Shown here: positions 55,034-63,975 of the stretch, piece by piece
Numbering within the stretch: position 1 is the stretch's first letter
Layout of the letters: each line of letters begins with the position of its first letter
Assembly: GCF_009909145.1 (NCBI RefSeq)
Contig: NZ_JAAAPJ010000002.1
Location: forward strand, 1-64,000
Origin: Corallococcus silvisoli
GTDB lineage: Bacteria > Myxococcota > Myxococcia > Myxococcales > Myxococcaceae
Length of the DNA: 64,000 nt
Direction: 5' to 3'
The notes under the pieces: model-generated
Told to the model about the DNA's origin: nothing
Database searches by the model: none
Seen by the model: the letters and a program-made list of their open reading frames with translations, nothing else
Program-made: the position numbers and the translations under genes

Positions 55034-56521
55034 ATGGCCACGACTCGCAAGCCTGGACCTTCCCGCGGTGCCGCCTCCAAGCCCGGCGGGCCCCGCTCGT
55101 CCCGCCCCGGCGGCCCGAAGCGCAAGGAAGCCGGCGGACGCTCCGACAAACCGAAGATGAGCCGCGCCCAGCACGAACGCGCGCGCCCCAACCCGAACCG
55201 CCCCCTGCGCGAGGACCTCATCCTCCAGGCCTGCCTGGAGGCCTACGGCGGCGTGCGCCGCGAGGGCCGCCTGTCCGACCGCGCCCTGGAGTTCGTGCTG
55301 CGCCGCAAGACGCTGCTCTACTCCACCGAGCGCCGCGCCGTGGCCGAGCGCGTCTACGCGCTGCTGCGCCGCCAGCGCACCGTGGACTTCCTGCTGGAGC
55401 GCTCCCACCGGAACTTCGACGTGCTGGACGGCACCCGCCAGGACGTCATGCGGCTCGCCGCGTCCCGCATCCTCCATGGCGAGGACCCCACCTACGTCGC
55501 GCGCACCAGCGGACTCACCGGGCCGGACATCACCGTGCTCGACCGCCTCCCGGATGCCGCCGCGGAGCTGGACGCGCTGCCCGAGGCGAAGCGCTTCCCC
55601 ATCGCCGCGTCGCTGCCGGACTTCCTCGCCGACCGCTTCCGCGCCGTCTTCGGCAAGGACGCCGCGCGCGCCGCCGAGGCGATGAACGAGCGCGCCCCCC
55701 TCATCGCCCGCGTCAACGCGCTCAAGGGCGACCGGGCCCAGCTCCAGGAGCGCCTCGCCCAGGAGGACGTGGAGTCCACGAGGCCCACGGCCCTGTCCCC
55801 CTTCGGCATCGTGCTGGAGACGCGGCTCAACATCTTCTCCCTCCAGAACTTCAAGGACGGCTGGATGGAGATCCAAGACGAGGGCAGCCAGCTGCTGGGC
55901 ATGCTCGTGGACGCGCCGCCCACCCGCGTGGTGGACGCCTGCGCGGGCGCGGGCGGCAAGACGCTGCAGCTGGCCGCGCAGATGAAGAACCGGGGCGACC
56001 TGCACGCGCTCGACGTGGACGAAGGCCGCATGGAGGACCTGCGCAAGCGCGCGCGCCGCGCCGGCGTGCACAACGTGCGCACGCAGCTCATCCCCCACGA
56101 GGGCCCGGAGGCGGACGCCGCGCTCACGTCCCTCAAGGGCCTGGCGGACCGCGTGCTGGTGGACGCGCCGTGCAGCGGCACCGGCACCTTCCGCCGCAAG
56201 CCGGACGCCCGCTACCGCCTCACGCCAGAGGACCTGGAGATGCACGTGGGCCGGCAGAAGGCCCTGCTCGCCCGCTTCGCCATGCTGGTGAAGCCCGGCG
56301 GCCGGCTCATCTACGGCACGTGCAGCGTGCTGCGCGAGGAGAACGAAGAGGTGGTGGAGGACTTCCTGTCCAAGCACCCCGACTTCAGCGTGCGCCCGGT
56401 GGCGGAGGTCCTGGGCGCGGAGCTGGGCGCGAAGCTCGGCACCGGCCCCTTCCTGCGGCTCGCCCCGCACACCCACGGCACCGACGGCTTCTTCGGCGCC
56501 GTGCTCGTCCGCGCGAAGTAA
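55034..56521 (+). CDS. RsmB/NOP-family rRNA cytosine-C5 methyltransferase
   Basis: A 495-aa class I SAM-dependent RNA methyltransferase. After a basic, Pro-rich N-terminal tail (about 1-55) comes a NusB-like RNA-binding helical domain (about 60-200), then the catalytic domain with 'DEGSQLLGMLV', SAM motif I 'VVDACAGAGGKT' (about 300-310), motif IV 'DAPCSGTGTFRRKPD' (C380) and motif VI 'IYGTCSVL' (C430, the usual nucleophile in this family). It most likely methylates C5 of a cytosine in 16S rRNA, as RsmB does at C967 in E. coli; the exact site is inferred. The ATG at 55034 is chosen because upstream in-frame sequence overlaps the terminator. The next gene starts 34 nt downstream. Confidence 0.85.
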   Translation: MATTRKPGPSRGAASKPGGPRSSRPGGPKRKEAGGRSDKPKMSRAQHERARPNPNRPLREDLILQACLEAYGGVRREGRLSDRALEFVLRRKTLLYSTERRAVAERVYALLRRQRTVDFLLERSHRNFDVLDGTRQDVMRLAASRILHGEDPTYVARTSGLTGPDITVLDRLPDAAAELDALPEAKRFPIAASLPDFLADRFRAVFGKDAARAAEAMNERAPLIARVNALKGDRAQLQERLAQEDVESTRPTALSPFGIVLETRLNIFSLQNFKDGWMEIQDEGSQLLGMLVDAPPTRVVDACAGAGGKTLQLAAQMKNRGDLHALDVDEGRMEDLRKRARRAGVHNVRTQLIPHEGPEADAALTSLKGLADRVLVDAPCSGTGTFRRKPDARYRLTPEDLEMHVGRQKALLARFAMLVKPGGRLIYGTCSVLREENEEVVEDFLSKHPDFSVRPVAEVLGAELGAKLGTGPFLRLAPHTHGTDGFFGAVLVRAK

Positions 56522-56555
56522 CCCCCGCCGTCCCCCCAGAGAAAGGCCCCTGGCC

Positions 56556-58328
56556 ATGTCGCAAGCCGTCCACTACCGCGTCGCCATGCCCCGCCCGCAT
56601 GCGCACCTGTTCGAGGTGGAGGCGACGTTCCCCGCCGGGCCCGACGTGCTCGAAGCGGTGATGCCGGTGTGGACGCCGGGCAGCTACCTGGTGCGCGAGT
56701 ACGCCCGCCAGGTGCAGGACGTCACCGCCGTGGGGGCGGACGGCCAGGCCGTGCCGGTGCGCCGCGTGGACAAGCGCACCTGGAGCGTGGACGCGGGGGG
56801 GCGGTCCGTCACGCTGCGCTACCGCGTCTACGCGAACGAGCTCACCGTGCGCACCAGCCACCTGGACGGCAGCCACGGCTACTTCAACGGCGCCACCGTG
56901 TTCCTCTACACGGAGGGCACGCGCGCCCTGCCCCACCACGTCACCGTGGACGCGCCCCCGGGCTGGCGCACGTTCTGCGCGCTGGACTCCGAGGGGGCCA
57001 CGTTCCAGGCGCCGGACTACGACTCGCTCGTGGACAGCCCCTTCGAGGTGGGGCCGCACACCCCGCTCACCTTCACCGCCGCGGGCGTACCCCACGAGGT
57101 CGTGGTGTGGGGCGACAGCGTGCCGGACGCGGACCGGCTGTGCGCGGACATGCAGCGCATCTGCGAGACGCAGGCGCGCATGTACGAAGGCCTGCCGCTG
57201 AAGCGCTACCTCTTCCTCGTCTACCTCACCGACAAGGGCCGCGGAGGGCTGGAGCACCAGGCCTCCACCGCGCTGCTGTTCCCGCGCACCGGGCTGTCCT
57301 CGCACCGGGGCTGGGAGGACTTCCTCACGCTGGTGGCGCACGAGTACTTCCACCTGTGGAACATCAAGCGGGTGAAGCCGCGCGCGCTGGTGCCGTTCGA
57401 CTACTCCCAGGAGAACTACACCACCCTGCTGTGGGCCTTCGAGGGCGGCACCGCCTACTACGACAACCTCCTGGTGCGCCGCGCGGGCCTGATGTCCGCG
57501 TCGCGGTACCTGGCGCGGCTGGGGGAGACGTTCAGCCTGCTGCACTCCACCCCGGGCCGCCGCGTGCAGACGCTCACCGAGGCGTCGCTCGTCAGCTGGG
57601 TGAAGCACTACCGCCCGGACGAACACTCCACCAACAGCGCCATCTCCTACTACCTCAAGGGAGAGGTGGTGTGCGCGCTCCTGGACCTGGAGCTGCGTCG
57701 CGCCACCCACGACGCGAAGAGCCTGGATGATGTCATGCGGTTGCTGTGGCAACGCCATGGCGACGGCTCCGGCGTCCCGGAGGACGGCGTGGAGAAGACC
57801 GCGAGCGAGGTCGCGGGCGTGGACCTGACGCCCTTCTTCGACCGCGCGGTGCGCTCCACGGAGGACCTGGACTACGGCGTCTTCGCGCACGTGGGGCTGG
57901 AGGTGTCCTTCCGCGTGCGCGAAGCCCCCAACGACAAGGGCGGCACGCCGCCGCGGCTCAAGGGCGAGCCCAAGCCGAAGGGCTGGCTGGGCGTCACCCT
58001 GCGCGGCTCCTCCACGCTCTCCACGGTGCCGGAGGGGACGCCCGCGCTGGAGGCCGGCCTGTACCCGGAGGACGACGTGGTGGCGCTGGACGGCTGGCGC
58101 GTGGACGGCGCGGGGCTCATCGCCCGCTGCGAGGACAAGCGCCCCGGAGACACCGTGCGGGTGACGCTGTTCCGCCGCGACCGGCTGCTGGAGGTGCCGG
58201 TGGTGCTGGGCCAGAAGCCGGCGGACGCCGTGTGGCTCCAGCGCGTGGAGCGCCCCACCGACGCGCAGAAGGCCGCCTTCCAGACCTGGCTGGGCGCCCC
58301 CTGGGACGAGACTCCCGGCCCGGCGTAG
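56556..58328 (+). CDS. M61-family aminopeptidase with PDZ domain
   Basis: A 590-aa zinc metallopeptidase of the M61 (glycyl aminopeptidase) family. It has an N-terminal beta domain (about 1-180, 'MPVWTPGSYLVREYAR' is a family signature) and a thermolysin-like catalytic domain with 'GGLEHQAST' and HEYFHLWNIKR (zinc ligands H262 and H266, catalytic E263), with the third ligand in 'FEGGTAYYD' (about E296). A C-terminal PDZ domain follows (about 475-560, 'GWLGVTLRG'). There is no signal peptide, so it probably acts in the cytoplasm on peptides, with a preference for N-terminal Gly/Ala in characterised relatives. It lies 34 nt after the methyltransferase gene and 13 nt before the next one, so the three may be co-transcribed. 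Confidence 0.9.
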   Translation: MSQAVHYRVAMPRPHAHLFEVEATFPAGPDVLEAVMPVWTPGSYLVREYARQVQDVTAVGADGQAVPVRRVDKRTWSVDAGGRSVTLRYRVYANELTVRTSHLDGSHGYFNGATVFLYTEGTRALPHHVTVDAPPGWRTFCALDSEGATFQAPDYDSLVDSPFEVGPHTPLTFTAAGVPHEVVVWGDSVPDADRLCADMQRICETQARMYEGLPLKRYLFLVYLTDKGRGGLEHQASTALLFPRTGLSSHRGWEDFLTLVAHEYFHLWNIKRVKPRALVPFDYSQENYTTLLWAFEGGTAYYDNLLVRRAGLMSASRYLARLGETFSLLHSTPGRRVQTLTEASLVSWVKHYRPDEHSTNSAISYYLKGEVVCALLDLELRRATHDAKSLDDVMRLLWQRHGDGSGVPEDGVEKTASEVAGVDLTPFFDRAVRSTEDLDYGVFAHVGLEVSFRVREAPNDKGGTPPRLKGEPKPKGWLGVTLRGSSTLSTVPEGTPALEAGLYPEDDVVALDGWRVDGAGLIARCEDKRPGDTVRVTLFRRDRLLEVPVVLGQKPADAVWLQRVERPTDAQKAAFQTWLGAPWDETPGPA

Positions 58329-58341
58329 GCTTGACGGCCGA

Positions 58342-59772
58342 ATGGCCGCCATCCCCCCCACCGCCTGCGCCGCCCACCCCACGGTCACCGCCGGCTGGCG
58401 CTGTGAGCACTGCGAGGCCCTGCTGTGCCCCGCGTGCGTGGAGGCCCGCCGCATGGGCCCGGTGGAGTACTTCGCCTGCGGCGGCTGCGGGGGGACGGCG
58501 AACGTGCTCCTGCGCCACCGCTCCCACCGCGCCCTCCGGGAGCGCCTCGCGGGCGCGCTGCGCTTTCCCTTCACCGTCCCGGGCCTCCAGCTGCTCATCG
58601 CGGTCAGCGGGGTGCTGGCCGTCCTGCGGTCGCTTGGAGGAGGGCTCCGCGTCATCAAGGCATTGCCGCTGACGCTCGCGCTGGGCGTCTTCTGGGCCGC
58701 CTTCTTCGCGCTCGTGCGAGGAACGGCCCGGGGCGACTCCGAGCCGGAGTCCCCTGGCTTCACCCACCTCTTCCGGGACAACCTCCAGCCCGGGCTGCGC
58801 GGCCTGGGCGTCACCATGGGCGTCTTCCTGCCCGCGCTCATCCGCGCCACCCTCCTGCTGCCCCCGGCGTCCGGAGGCGAGATCTTCGCGAGGCTCACCC
58901 ACCCGCTGGAGGCCCTGTGGGTGCCGACCGTGTGGGGGGACCCGTTCGTCTGGGGGCTCGCGCTCGTGGGCCTCGCGTGGTTGCCCTGGGCGCTGTTGCT
59001 GGCCGCCACGTCCCAGTCGCTCTTCAGCGCGCTGAATCCGCTGCGCACGCTCGCGTGCGTCCGCGCGGTGGGGCGCGACGCGGCCACCGTGACGGGAGTG
59101 TTCCTGCTGCTGGCCTTCCTCCAGGGCGTGATGCACTGGGGCGCGGAGGTGCTGCTCGACCTCGACGTCTTCCTCCTGCCCAACCTCGTCGCGGAGGCGC
59201 TGACGAGTCTGGTGCCCTTCGCCACCGCGAGCATGCTGGGGCTCGTCCTCTACGTGCACGGCGACACGCTGGGCTACCTGCCCGCGCGCGACTTCCTGGA
59301 GCCCACGCTGGGCGACGCCACCCCTCACCGCGCCCCCCCGGCGCTGCGTGAGGCCCCGGCCCCGGAGGCCGACGACCCCGACACGCCCAACACCGCGGCG
59401 GCCCGCGCGCGGCAGATGGACGCGCTCGCCGCGGCGGTGGACGCTCGCGATGTGGCGAAGGCGCTGGCGCTGTATGGCGACCTGCACGTTCTGCCCCGCC
59501 TGAAGCTTTCGCCTTCGCATCACCTGTTCGTCGGACAGGCCGCGGCGGTGGAAGGAGATTTCCCACTGTCGGTCAAAGCGTTGGAAGCCGCGGCCGACAC
59601 GGCGCCCGACGACCCCACCGCGCCCCGCGCGCTGGTGCTGCTTGCGCGCGTGCAAGGGGAGAAGATGGGAAACGCGGCGCGCGCGGAGGAAATCTACCGG
59701 TACATCCTGCACCGCTATCCGGCCACGGAGGCCGCCCGTTTTGCCCACTCGAGGCTGACGTCCCAAGCGTGA
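58342..59772 (+). CDS. Membrane protein with N-terminal B-box-like zinc finger and C-terminal TPR repeats
   Basis: A 476-aa protein. The N-terminus carries a Cys/His cluster (C9, H12, C21, C24, C29, C32, C46, C49; 'CEHCEALLCPACV') like the B-box-type zinc finger that precedes membrane domains in many bacterial proteins. Several hydrophobic helices follow (about 75-310, for example 'LPLTLALGVFWAAFFALV' and 'GLALVGLAWLPWALLLAA'), then an Ala/Pro-rich linker and TPR-like helices (about 360-470, with 'NAARAEEIYRYILHRYPATE'). I do not recognise a specific family; the TPR part suggests protein-protein contacts. It starts 13 nt after the M61 gene and is probably in the same operon. Confidence 0.7.
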   Translation: MAAIPPTACAAHPTVTAGWRCEHCEALLCPACVEARRMGPVEYFACGGCGGTANVLLRHRSHRALRERLAGALRFPFTVPGLQLLIAVSGVLAVLRSLGGGLRVIKALPLTLALGVFWAAFFALVRGTARGDSEPESPGFTHLFRDNLQPGLRGLGVTMGVFLPALIRATLLLPPASGGEIFARLTHPLEALWVPTVWGDPFVWGLALVGLAWLPWALLLAATSQSLFSALNPLRTLACVRAVGRDAATVTGVFLLLAFLQGVMHWGAEVLLDLDVFLLPNLVAEALTSLVPFATASMLGLVLYVHGDTLGYLPARDFLEPTLGDATPHRAPPALREAPAPEADDPDTPNTAAARARQMDALAAAVDARDVAKALALYGDLHVLPRLKLSPSHHLFVGQAAAVEGDFPLSVKALEAAADTAPDDPTAPRALVLLARVQGEKMGNAARAEEIYRYILHRYPATEAARFAHSRLTSQA

Positions 59773-59839
59773 ACCACGCATTGCAGCCCCCGTCCCCCGT
59801 TATCAGATTCATCGCATGGGACGGGTTGGGGGCGTGGGG

Positions 59840-60229
59840 ATGGGGAAGCGTTGGCGGATGCAGGGGATGGTGGGACTTCTCGCGAGCGTGCTCGTGGCAG
59901 GGTGCGATGAGGCCCCCAGCGCGAACCGCCACGAGGACAGCTGCGCGGAGCCGGTGTCGCTGCGCGTGAGCGTGATGTCCTCGGACGGCGCGTTCGTCCA
60001 GGGCGCCACCGTGACGGCGACGAACCTGGAGAGCAACGTCAGCATCTCCGGCATGACGGACGAGCGCGGCGTCACCACGGCCGTCAACGAGACGCTCGCG
60101 CCCAGCCCCATCCGCGTGATGGCCACGGCGGGCACGCACGTGTCGCGCGCCGAGCGCGTGGAGTGGACGTGTGAGGGCTGTCACTGCACGCCTGTTCCCG
60201 ACAGCGTGACACTCCAGTTGCAGGACTGA
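59840..60229 (+). CDS. Small lipoprotein with a carboxypeptidase-regulatory-like domain
   Basis: A 129-aa protein with a lipoprotein signal (lipobox VLVAGC, followed by Asp-Glu) and an Ig-like/carboxypeptidase-regulatory-like fold ('VSLRVSVMSSDGAFVQGATV ... GMTDERGVTT'). The C-terminus has a Cys cluster ('WTCEGCHCTP') that may form disulphides. The start at 59840 is chosen because a G-rich stretch precedes it; an ATG at 59816 would add 8 residues but lacks a ribosome site. Asp at +2 would by the E. coli rule favour inner-membrane retention, but that rule may not hold in myxobacteria. Function unknown. Confidence 0.65.
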   Translation: MGKRWRMQGMVGLLASVLVAGCDEAPSANRHEDSCAEPVSLRVSVMSSDGAFVQGATVTATNLESNVSISGMTDERGVTTAVNETLAPSPIRVMATAGTHVSRAERVEWTCEGCHCTPVPDSVTLQLQD

Positions 60230-60508
60230 TGTCGCTGTTTCATCGGCGGGAACCGGGGCGAGCCTGAAATCCGCCGTCCCGGGCCGTCCGGCGGTTGTGC
60301 ACACCCCACCGTGCGCGGTACCACTTACGCCATGCGTCAAGTCCGCATGCGCGCCTCCGCGTCGGTCAGGCTCTCTCGCAGCCCAGCCGCCCGTCCGTCC
60401 GCTCTGACGGCGTGCGGCCATGCGTGTTGTCGCGGCACTGGTGTTCCCCCACTCCAGTAAGCCGTGCAACCGCGCTACCCGCTGGGTAGGCCATCCCGAA
60501 GGTCCCCC
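60230..60508. other. Intergenic stretch upstream of rnhB
   Basis: There is no supported gene in these 279 bp. A GC-rich inverted repeat, CCGCCG-(12)-CGGCGG at about 60271-60294, could act as a weak terminator for the lipoprotein gene, but no T-run follows. The rnhB promoter must lie in the remainder; no clear hexamer pair was seen. Confidence 0.35.
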
Positions 60509-61387
60509 ATGTCCGCAGAGAGTTTGCAGGCGCTGCTCGAATGCTCGGTCTCCGAGCTGACTGGCCGGTACGTCACGCAGGCCCAGCCCGTGCCCCAGGG
60601 CTTGTTGGAAGCGCTGGAGGCGGATCCCCGCCAGGGGGCGCAGGCGCTCGCGCGCAGGCTGCGGACGCGCCAGGAGAAGAACCGGGCGGAGGGCCAGCGG
60701 CTGCGGCACCTGCTGAAGTTCGAGACGGAGCTGTGGGAGCAGGGCCTGCTGAAGGTGGCGGGAGTGGACGAGGCGGGCATGGCCCCGCTCGCGGGCCCCG
60801 TCGTCGCGGCGGCGGCCATCCTGCCCAAGGGCTATCGGCTCAAGGGCCTGGACGACTCGAAGAAGATCCTGGACCCGGACAAGCGCGAGGCGCTGGCGGA
60901 GGCCCTCAAGCGCGACGTGGTGGCGTGGGCGGTGGGCCGGGCGGAGGTGGAGGAGATTGATCAGCTCAACATCTACCACGCGGGCCTGCTCGCCATGCGC
61001 CGCGCGGTGGAGGGGCTGGGGCTGACGCCGGACTACGTGCTGGTGGACGCGCGCACGATTCCCCAGTGCCCGGCTCCGCAGCGGGGCATCATCAAGGGGG
61101 ACTCGCTGTCGCTGAGCATCGCGGCGGCGTCCGTGCTGGCGAAGACGACGCGCGACCGGCTGATGGCCGAGCTGGACGCGCGCTATCCCGGCTATGGGCT
61201 GGCGGCGCACAAGGGCTACCCCACCGCGCAGCATGTGCAGGCCATCCAGGCCTTGGGCGTGCTGCCCATCCACCGCCGGAGCTTCGGTCCGGTGCGCGAG
61301 GCGCTCGGGCTGGCGCAGCCCTCCGGGCCCGTCCCGATGCAGTCGGAGCTGTTCGCCGCTACTCCTATCCCGATGGCCAAGCGATGA
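60509..61387 (+). CDS. rnhB: Ribonuclease HII
   Basis: A 292-aa RNase HII, which nicks DNA 5' of embedded ribonucleotides to start their repair. The catalytic domain (about 80-285) shows '[20 protein letters not shown]' (D87, E88), 'GLDDSKK', '[10 protein letters not shown]' and '[20 protein letters not shown]', which supply the DEDD carboxylates, and 'HKGYPTAQH'. The GRG triplet that normally follows the first acidic pair and reads the ribonucleotide 2'-OH is GMA here, and VDG is VDA. An N-terminal extension of about 80 residues, helical and charged, is absent from standard 200-aa RNase HII. The start is the ATG at 60509 with GAAGG upstream. Its stop overlaps the next gene by an ATGA. Confidence 0.9.
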   Translation: MSAESLQALLECSVSELTGRYVTQAQPVPQGLLEALEADPRQGAQALARRLRTRQEKNRAEGQRLRHLLKFETELWEQGLLKVAGVDEAGMAPLAGPVVAAAAILPKGYRLKGLDDSKKILDPDKREALAEALKRDVVAWAVGRAEVEEIDQLNIYHAGLLAMRRAVEGLGLTPDYVLVDARTIPQCPAPQRGIIKGDSLSLSIAAASVLAKTTRDRLMAELDARYPGYGLAAHKGYPTAQHVQAIQALGVLPIHRRSFGPVREALGLAQPSGPVPMQSELFAATPIPMAKR

Positions 61388-62019
61388 GCGCGGATCGGGA
61401 CATCGACGGGTGGCTGGCGGAGCGAGGCGTCACGCTGATGGACGCCCGTGCCCGCGCCCGGGGTGTGCTGGAGGAGGCGGGGCTCACGCGGCCAGGCAAG
61501 GCGCGCATGAGCGAGCCCAAGCTGCTGCGCGCGGCCGAGCTGCTGACCGAGCGTTTCTTCCAGGTGTGCGCGGATCCCGCCTGCCTCCAGGTGGCGACGG
61601 CGAGCGGCCGGGAGCCCCTGCGGGTGGAGCCCCGCAGCCACTGCGCGCGATGCGGCGGTTCGGCCAACCGTCGCGCGGAGGTGGCGTTCCTGGAGATGTG
61701 CCTCCAGCGCGGCGTCCACCGGGTGGTGGTGGTGGGCGGCTCGCCCGCGGTGCGCGAGGAGCTGGAGGCGAAGCTGGGCGCAGACATCTCCCTGCGCATG
61801 GTGGACGGCACGGAGCGCCGGACCTCCGACCGCGCGAAGAGCGACCTGGAGTGGGCGGACCTGGTGCTGGTGTGGGGCGCCACGGAGCTGCACCACAAGG
61901 TGTCTGGCCACTACACGCACGGCCCCCCCGCGCATCACCACAAGGTGGTGCACGTGGTGCGCCGGGGCGTGGCCGCGCTGCTCGATGAGGCGATGATCCA
62001 CCTGCAGCGCACGCGCTGA
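61384..62019 (+). CDS. DUF2325-like protein with Cys cluster
   Basis: A 211-aa protein. The N-terminal half contains C62, C67 and C87-x2-C90 ('HCARCGG'), a possible zinc site. The C-terminal half (about 110-211) is an alpha/beta unit with '[15 protein letters not shown]', '[10 protein letters not shown]', '[20 protein letters not shown]' and a last strand '[13 protein letters not shown]', which fits the DUF2325 pattern (glycine loop, DG, a strand ending near Asp, a His-containing loop). Its function is unknown. It begins in the ATGA overlap with rnhB, so it is translationally coupled to that gene and may share a role in nucleic-acid maintenance (inference). Confidence 0.7.
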   Translation: MSADRDIDGWLAERGVTLMDARARARGVLEEAGLTRPGKARMSEPKLLRAAELLTERFFQVCADPACLQVATASGREPLRVEPRSHCARCGGSANRRAEVAFLEMCLQRGVHRVVVVGGSPAVREELEAKLGADISLRMVDGTERRTSDRAKSDLEWADLVLVWGATELHHKVSGHYTHGPPAHHHKVVHVVRRGVAALLDEAMIHLQRTR

Positions 62020-62148
62020 AGCCCGGGGAGGACCGAGGCCAGGGAGGTCGGGGGAGACGCGCTTCCATCTCCTTCCCACCGGGGGGTACGCTCCGGGTGA
62101 ACACGGGCGTGGGCTCAAGGTGAGCCCCCCGACGCGCGAGCGACCTCC

Positions 62149-63291
62149 ATGCCCCGCATCCAGATCGACAACCTGATCATCTTCGGCGACAGCATGTCGG
62201 ACATCGGCAACAAGGCCGCCACCGGCCTGGGCGGGTTCGCGAACACCGTCGGGCTCATGCAGGTCAACGAGCTCGGGCGCTTCAGCGACGGGAAGAACTG
62301 GACGGACTTCGTCTGGGAGTGGGCTGGCGGCCTCTCGATGTTCCGGGGCGCGGACCCGTTCAACGAGGAGTCCACCGCCAAGAAAGAGAGCGTGGCGGCG
62401 ACCGTGGTCCACCGTTCGCTCACCGTGGATTCGAACGAGGACTCCGGCTTCGGCCGGCCCATCACCTATGTGAACTACGCCGAGGGCGGCGCGATGGGGG
62501 CCTCCGACCGGCCCTCGACCGGGCTCGGAACGTTTCGCCAGCAGGTGCTCCGCTTCCGGGCGGAGCTGACGCGGTGCCCGCTGTCCGGGACGACGCTGTT
62601 CATCATCTGGTTCGGGCTGAACGACCTGGTGACCAACAAGCGAGACCCCGCGACGATGAAGCAGGTCGTCCTTGAGATGTTCGGGCTCATCCGAGAGCTC
62701 CACATCGCGACCGCGGGCCAGGGCCACTTCCTGTTGATCAACCTGCCGGACCCCGCGGACGCGGCGCGCTACGCGAAGAAGAAGACAGAGAAGCTCGTGT
62801 GGGGTTTCACCAAGGGAGCCATGAGCTTCAACGCGCTGCTCGCGGAGTTCGTCGGGGCGGCCAATCCCAATCACTTCCGGCTGGTGGACATGTTCACCGC
62901 CCTCAAGATGATCAACGCCTCCCTGGACAGGAACCACCTGACGGCGGGAGCGCAGGCAGGAAGGGTCCCCGTGAACTATCCCCACGTCGGGCCGCTCCCC
63001 GCCCCTCCCCTGGTGCCCGGCCCGCCCATTCCCCGGCTCGCGCCCCCTCCCTCCAGTCCCCACGCCCGTTCAAAGCCATTCGTGGCGGTGGACGCCCCCC
63101 GGTTCTCATACCGGTACGCCCCGCTGCCCCCGACCCCGGTCGCGACGAGCGACAAGGCGCATCCCACCCAGGCGGTCTACCGGCTCATGGCCCGGGAGAT
63201 CGCGCGAAACATCGTGGGCCGCTATGAGCTTGGGAAGCTCAGCCAGAGCATCGAGTGCCGGGGAGTCGAACCCGAAGCCGACGCGGCCTGA
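62149..63291 (+). CDS. SGNH/GDSL-family hydrolase
   Basis: A 380-aa esterase or lipase of the SGNH type. Block I 'IIFGDSMSDIGN' places the nucleophile at S15; block II 'VNYAEGGAMGAS' supplies the oxyanion Gly; block III 'IWFGLNDL' supplies N158; block V 'DKAHPTQAVYRLMA' supplies D335 and H338. The spacing resembles the phospholipase/lecithinase/haemolysin-like subgroup. There is no signal peptide; GDSL lies at the very N-terminus, as in cytoplasmic members or ones exported by another route. A Pro-rich insert (about 280-305) separates blocks III and V. The start is the ATG at 62149, 129 nt after the previous stop. The substrate is unknown. Confidence 0.85.
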   Translation: MPRIQIDNLIIFGDSMSDIGNKAATGLGGFANTVGLMQVNELGRFSDGKNWTDFVWEWAGGLSMFRGADPFNEESTAKKESVAATVVHRSLTVDSNEDSGFGRPITYVNYAEGGAMGASDRPSTGLGTFRQQVLRFRAELTRCPLSGTTLFIIWFGLNDLVTNKRDPATMKQVVLEMFGLIRELHIATAGQGHFLLINLPDPADAARYAKKKTEKLVWGFTKGAMSFNALLAEFVGAANPNHFRLVDMFTALKMINASLDRNHLTAGAQAGRVPVNYPHVGPLPAPPLVPGPPIPRLAPPPSSPHARSKPFVAVDAPRFSYRYAPLPPTPVATSDKAHPTQAVYRLMAREIARNIVGRYELGKLSQSIECRGVEPEADAA

Positions 63292-63306
63292 CACATCCCC
63301 GCCGGC

Positions 63307-63975
63307 TCAGCCCTCCCTGCGGAGGATCTGATTCTTGTACCAGCTCATGGACGTGTTCACGATGACGCGCGCGTCGCCCTCCGTGTACTCCGTCATCGTG
63401 TTGGGCCGGAAGCACCGTTCGATGCGCATGGTGACCAGGTTGTTGTCGATGCCCGTGATGCGCCCGACGACGTCGTACGCGACCATGTAGTCCACGCGGA
63501 TCAGATCGCCGACCTGATAGTCCGCGGGGGGAGGCGGCACGACCACCGCGACAGCGCTACCGCCGCCGCCCCCTGAACTCGAGGAGGCGGTGGAAGTGGT
63601 CGTCGTCGAGGCCGTGGACGACCCACCCTGGCCCTTCTTCTGGGCGCGCTCACTGCGCTTCGCGGCGATCTCCGACGCCCGGATCGCCCGGTGCTCGTCG
63701 AAGCGGAACTGGAAGGAACTGGACGCAGGCATCGTGGCGGAAGGACGTGAAGACGACGCCGTCCCCAGGAGCGTGGCGTACCGGGGATAGACGCTCATCG
63801 TGAACCAGAGCATGAAGAGCATCTTCTGCTCCTCCGCGTCCTCCAGCCCTCCGAGCGTGAGCATCTGCCTGCGCAACTCATTGAACTGGTCGGAGGACAG
63901 GAAGCCCTTCTGGACGACCTTCTGCTTGAGCTGGTTGTAGTCACGGAGGTGATGCTCCGCGAGCTTTTCAATCAT
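63307..63975 (-). CDS. Protein of unknown function, possibly 5'-truncated by the window edge
   Basis: At least 222 aa. It has an N-terminal helical region ('LAEHHLRDYNQLKQKVV', 'FNELRRQMLTLGGLEDAEEQ'), a low-complexity Ser/Thr/Gly linker (about 118-145), and a C-terminal beta-rich domain ('VGDLIRVDYMVAYDVVGRIT', 'MRIERCFRPNTMTEYTEGDA'). No family recognised. The ATG at 63975 has no ribosome site, and the frame stays open to the window end with protein-like sequence ('ISENRINK'), so the true start probably lies beyond base 64000. It converges on the GDSL gene with a 15-bp gap. Confidence 0.55.
   Translation of the reverse strand: MIEKLAEHHLRDYNQLKQKVVQKGFLSSDQFNELRRQMLTLGGLEDAEEQKMLFMLWFTMSVYPRYATLLGTASSSRPSATMPASSSFQFRFDEHRAIRASEIAAKRSERAQKKGQGGSSTASTTTTSTASSSSGGGGGSAVAVVVPPPPADYQVGDLIRVDYMVAYDVVGRITGIDNNLVTMRIERCFRPNTMTEYTEGDARVIVNTSMSWYKNQILRREG

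Noticed and set aside
56385..59234. 949-codon minus-strand frame opposite the M61 and membrane-protein genes
   Set aside because: Antisense shadow, His/Arg-rich and without domain signatures; the plus-strand genes have clear catalytic motifs.
61216..63063. 615-codon minus-strand frame
   Set aside because: Antisense to rnhB, the DUF2325-like gene and the GDSL hydrolase; no coding features of its own.
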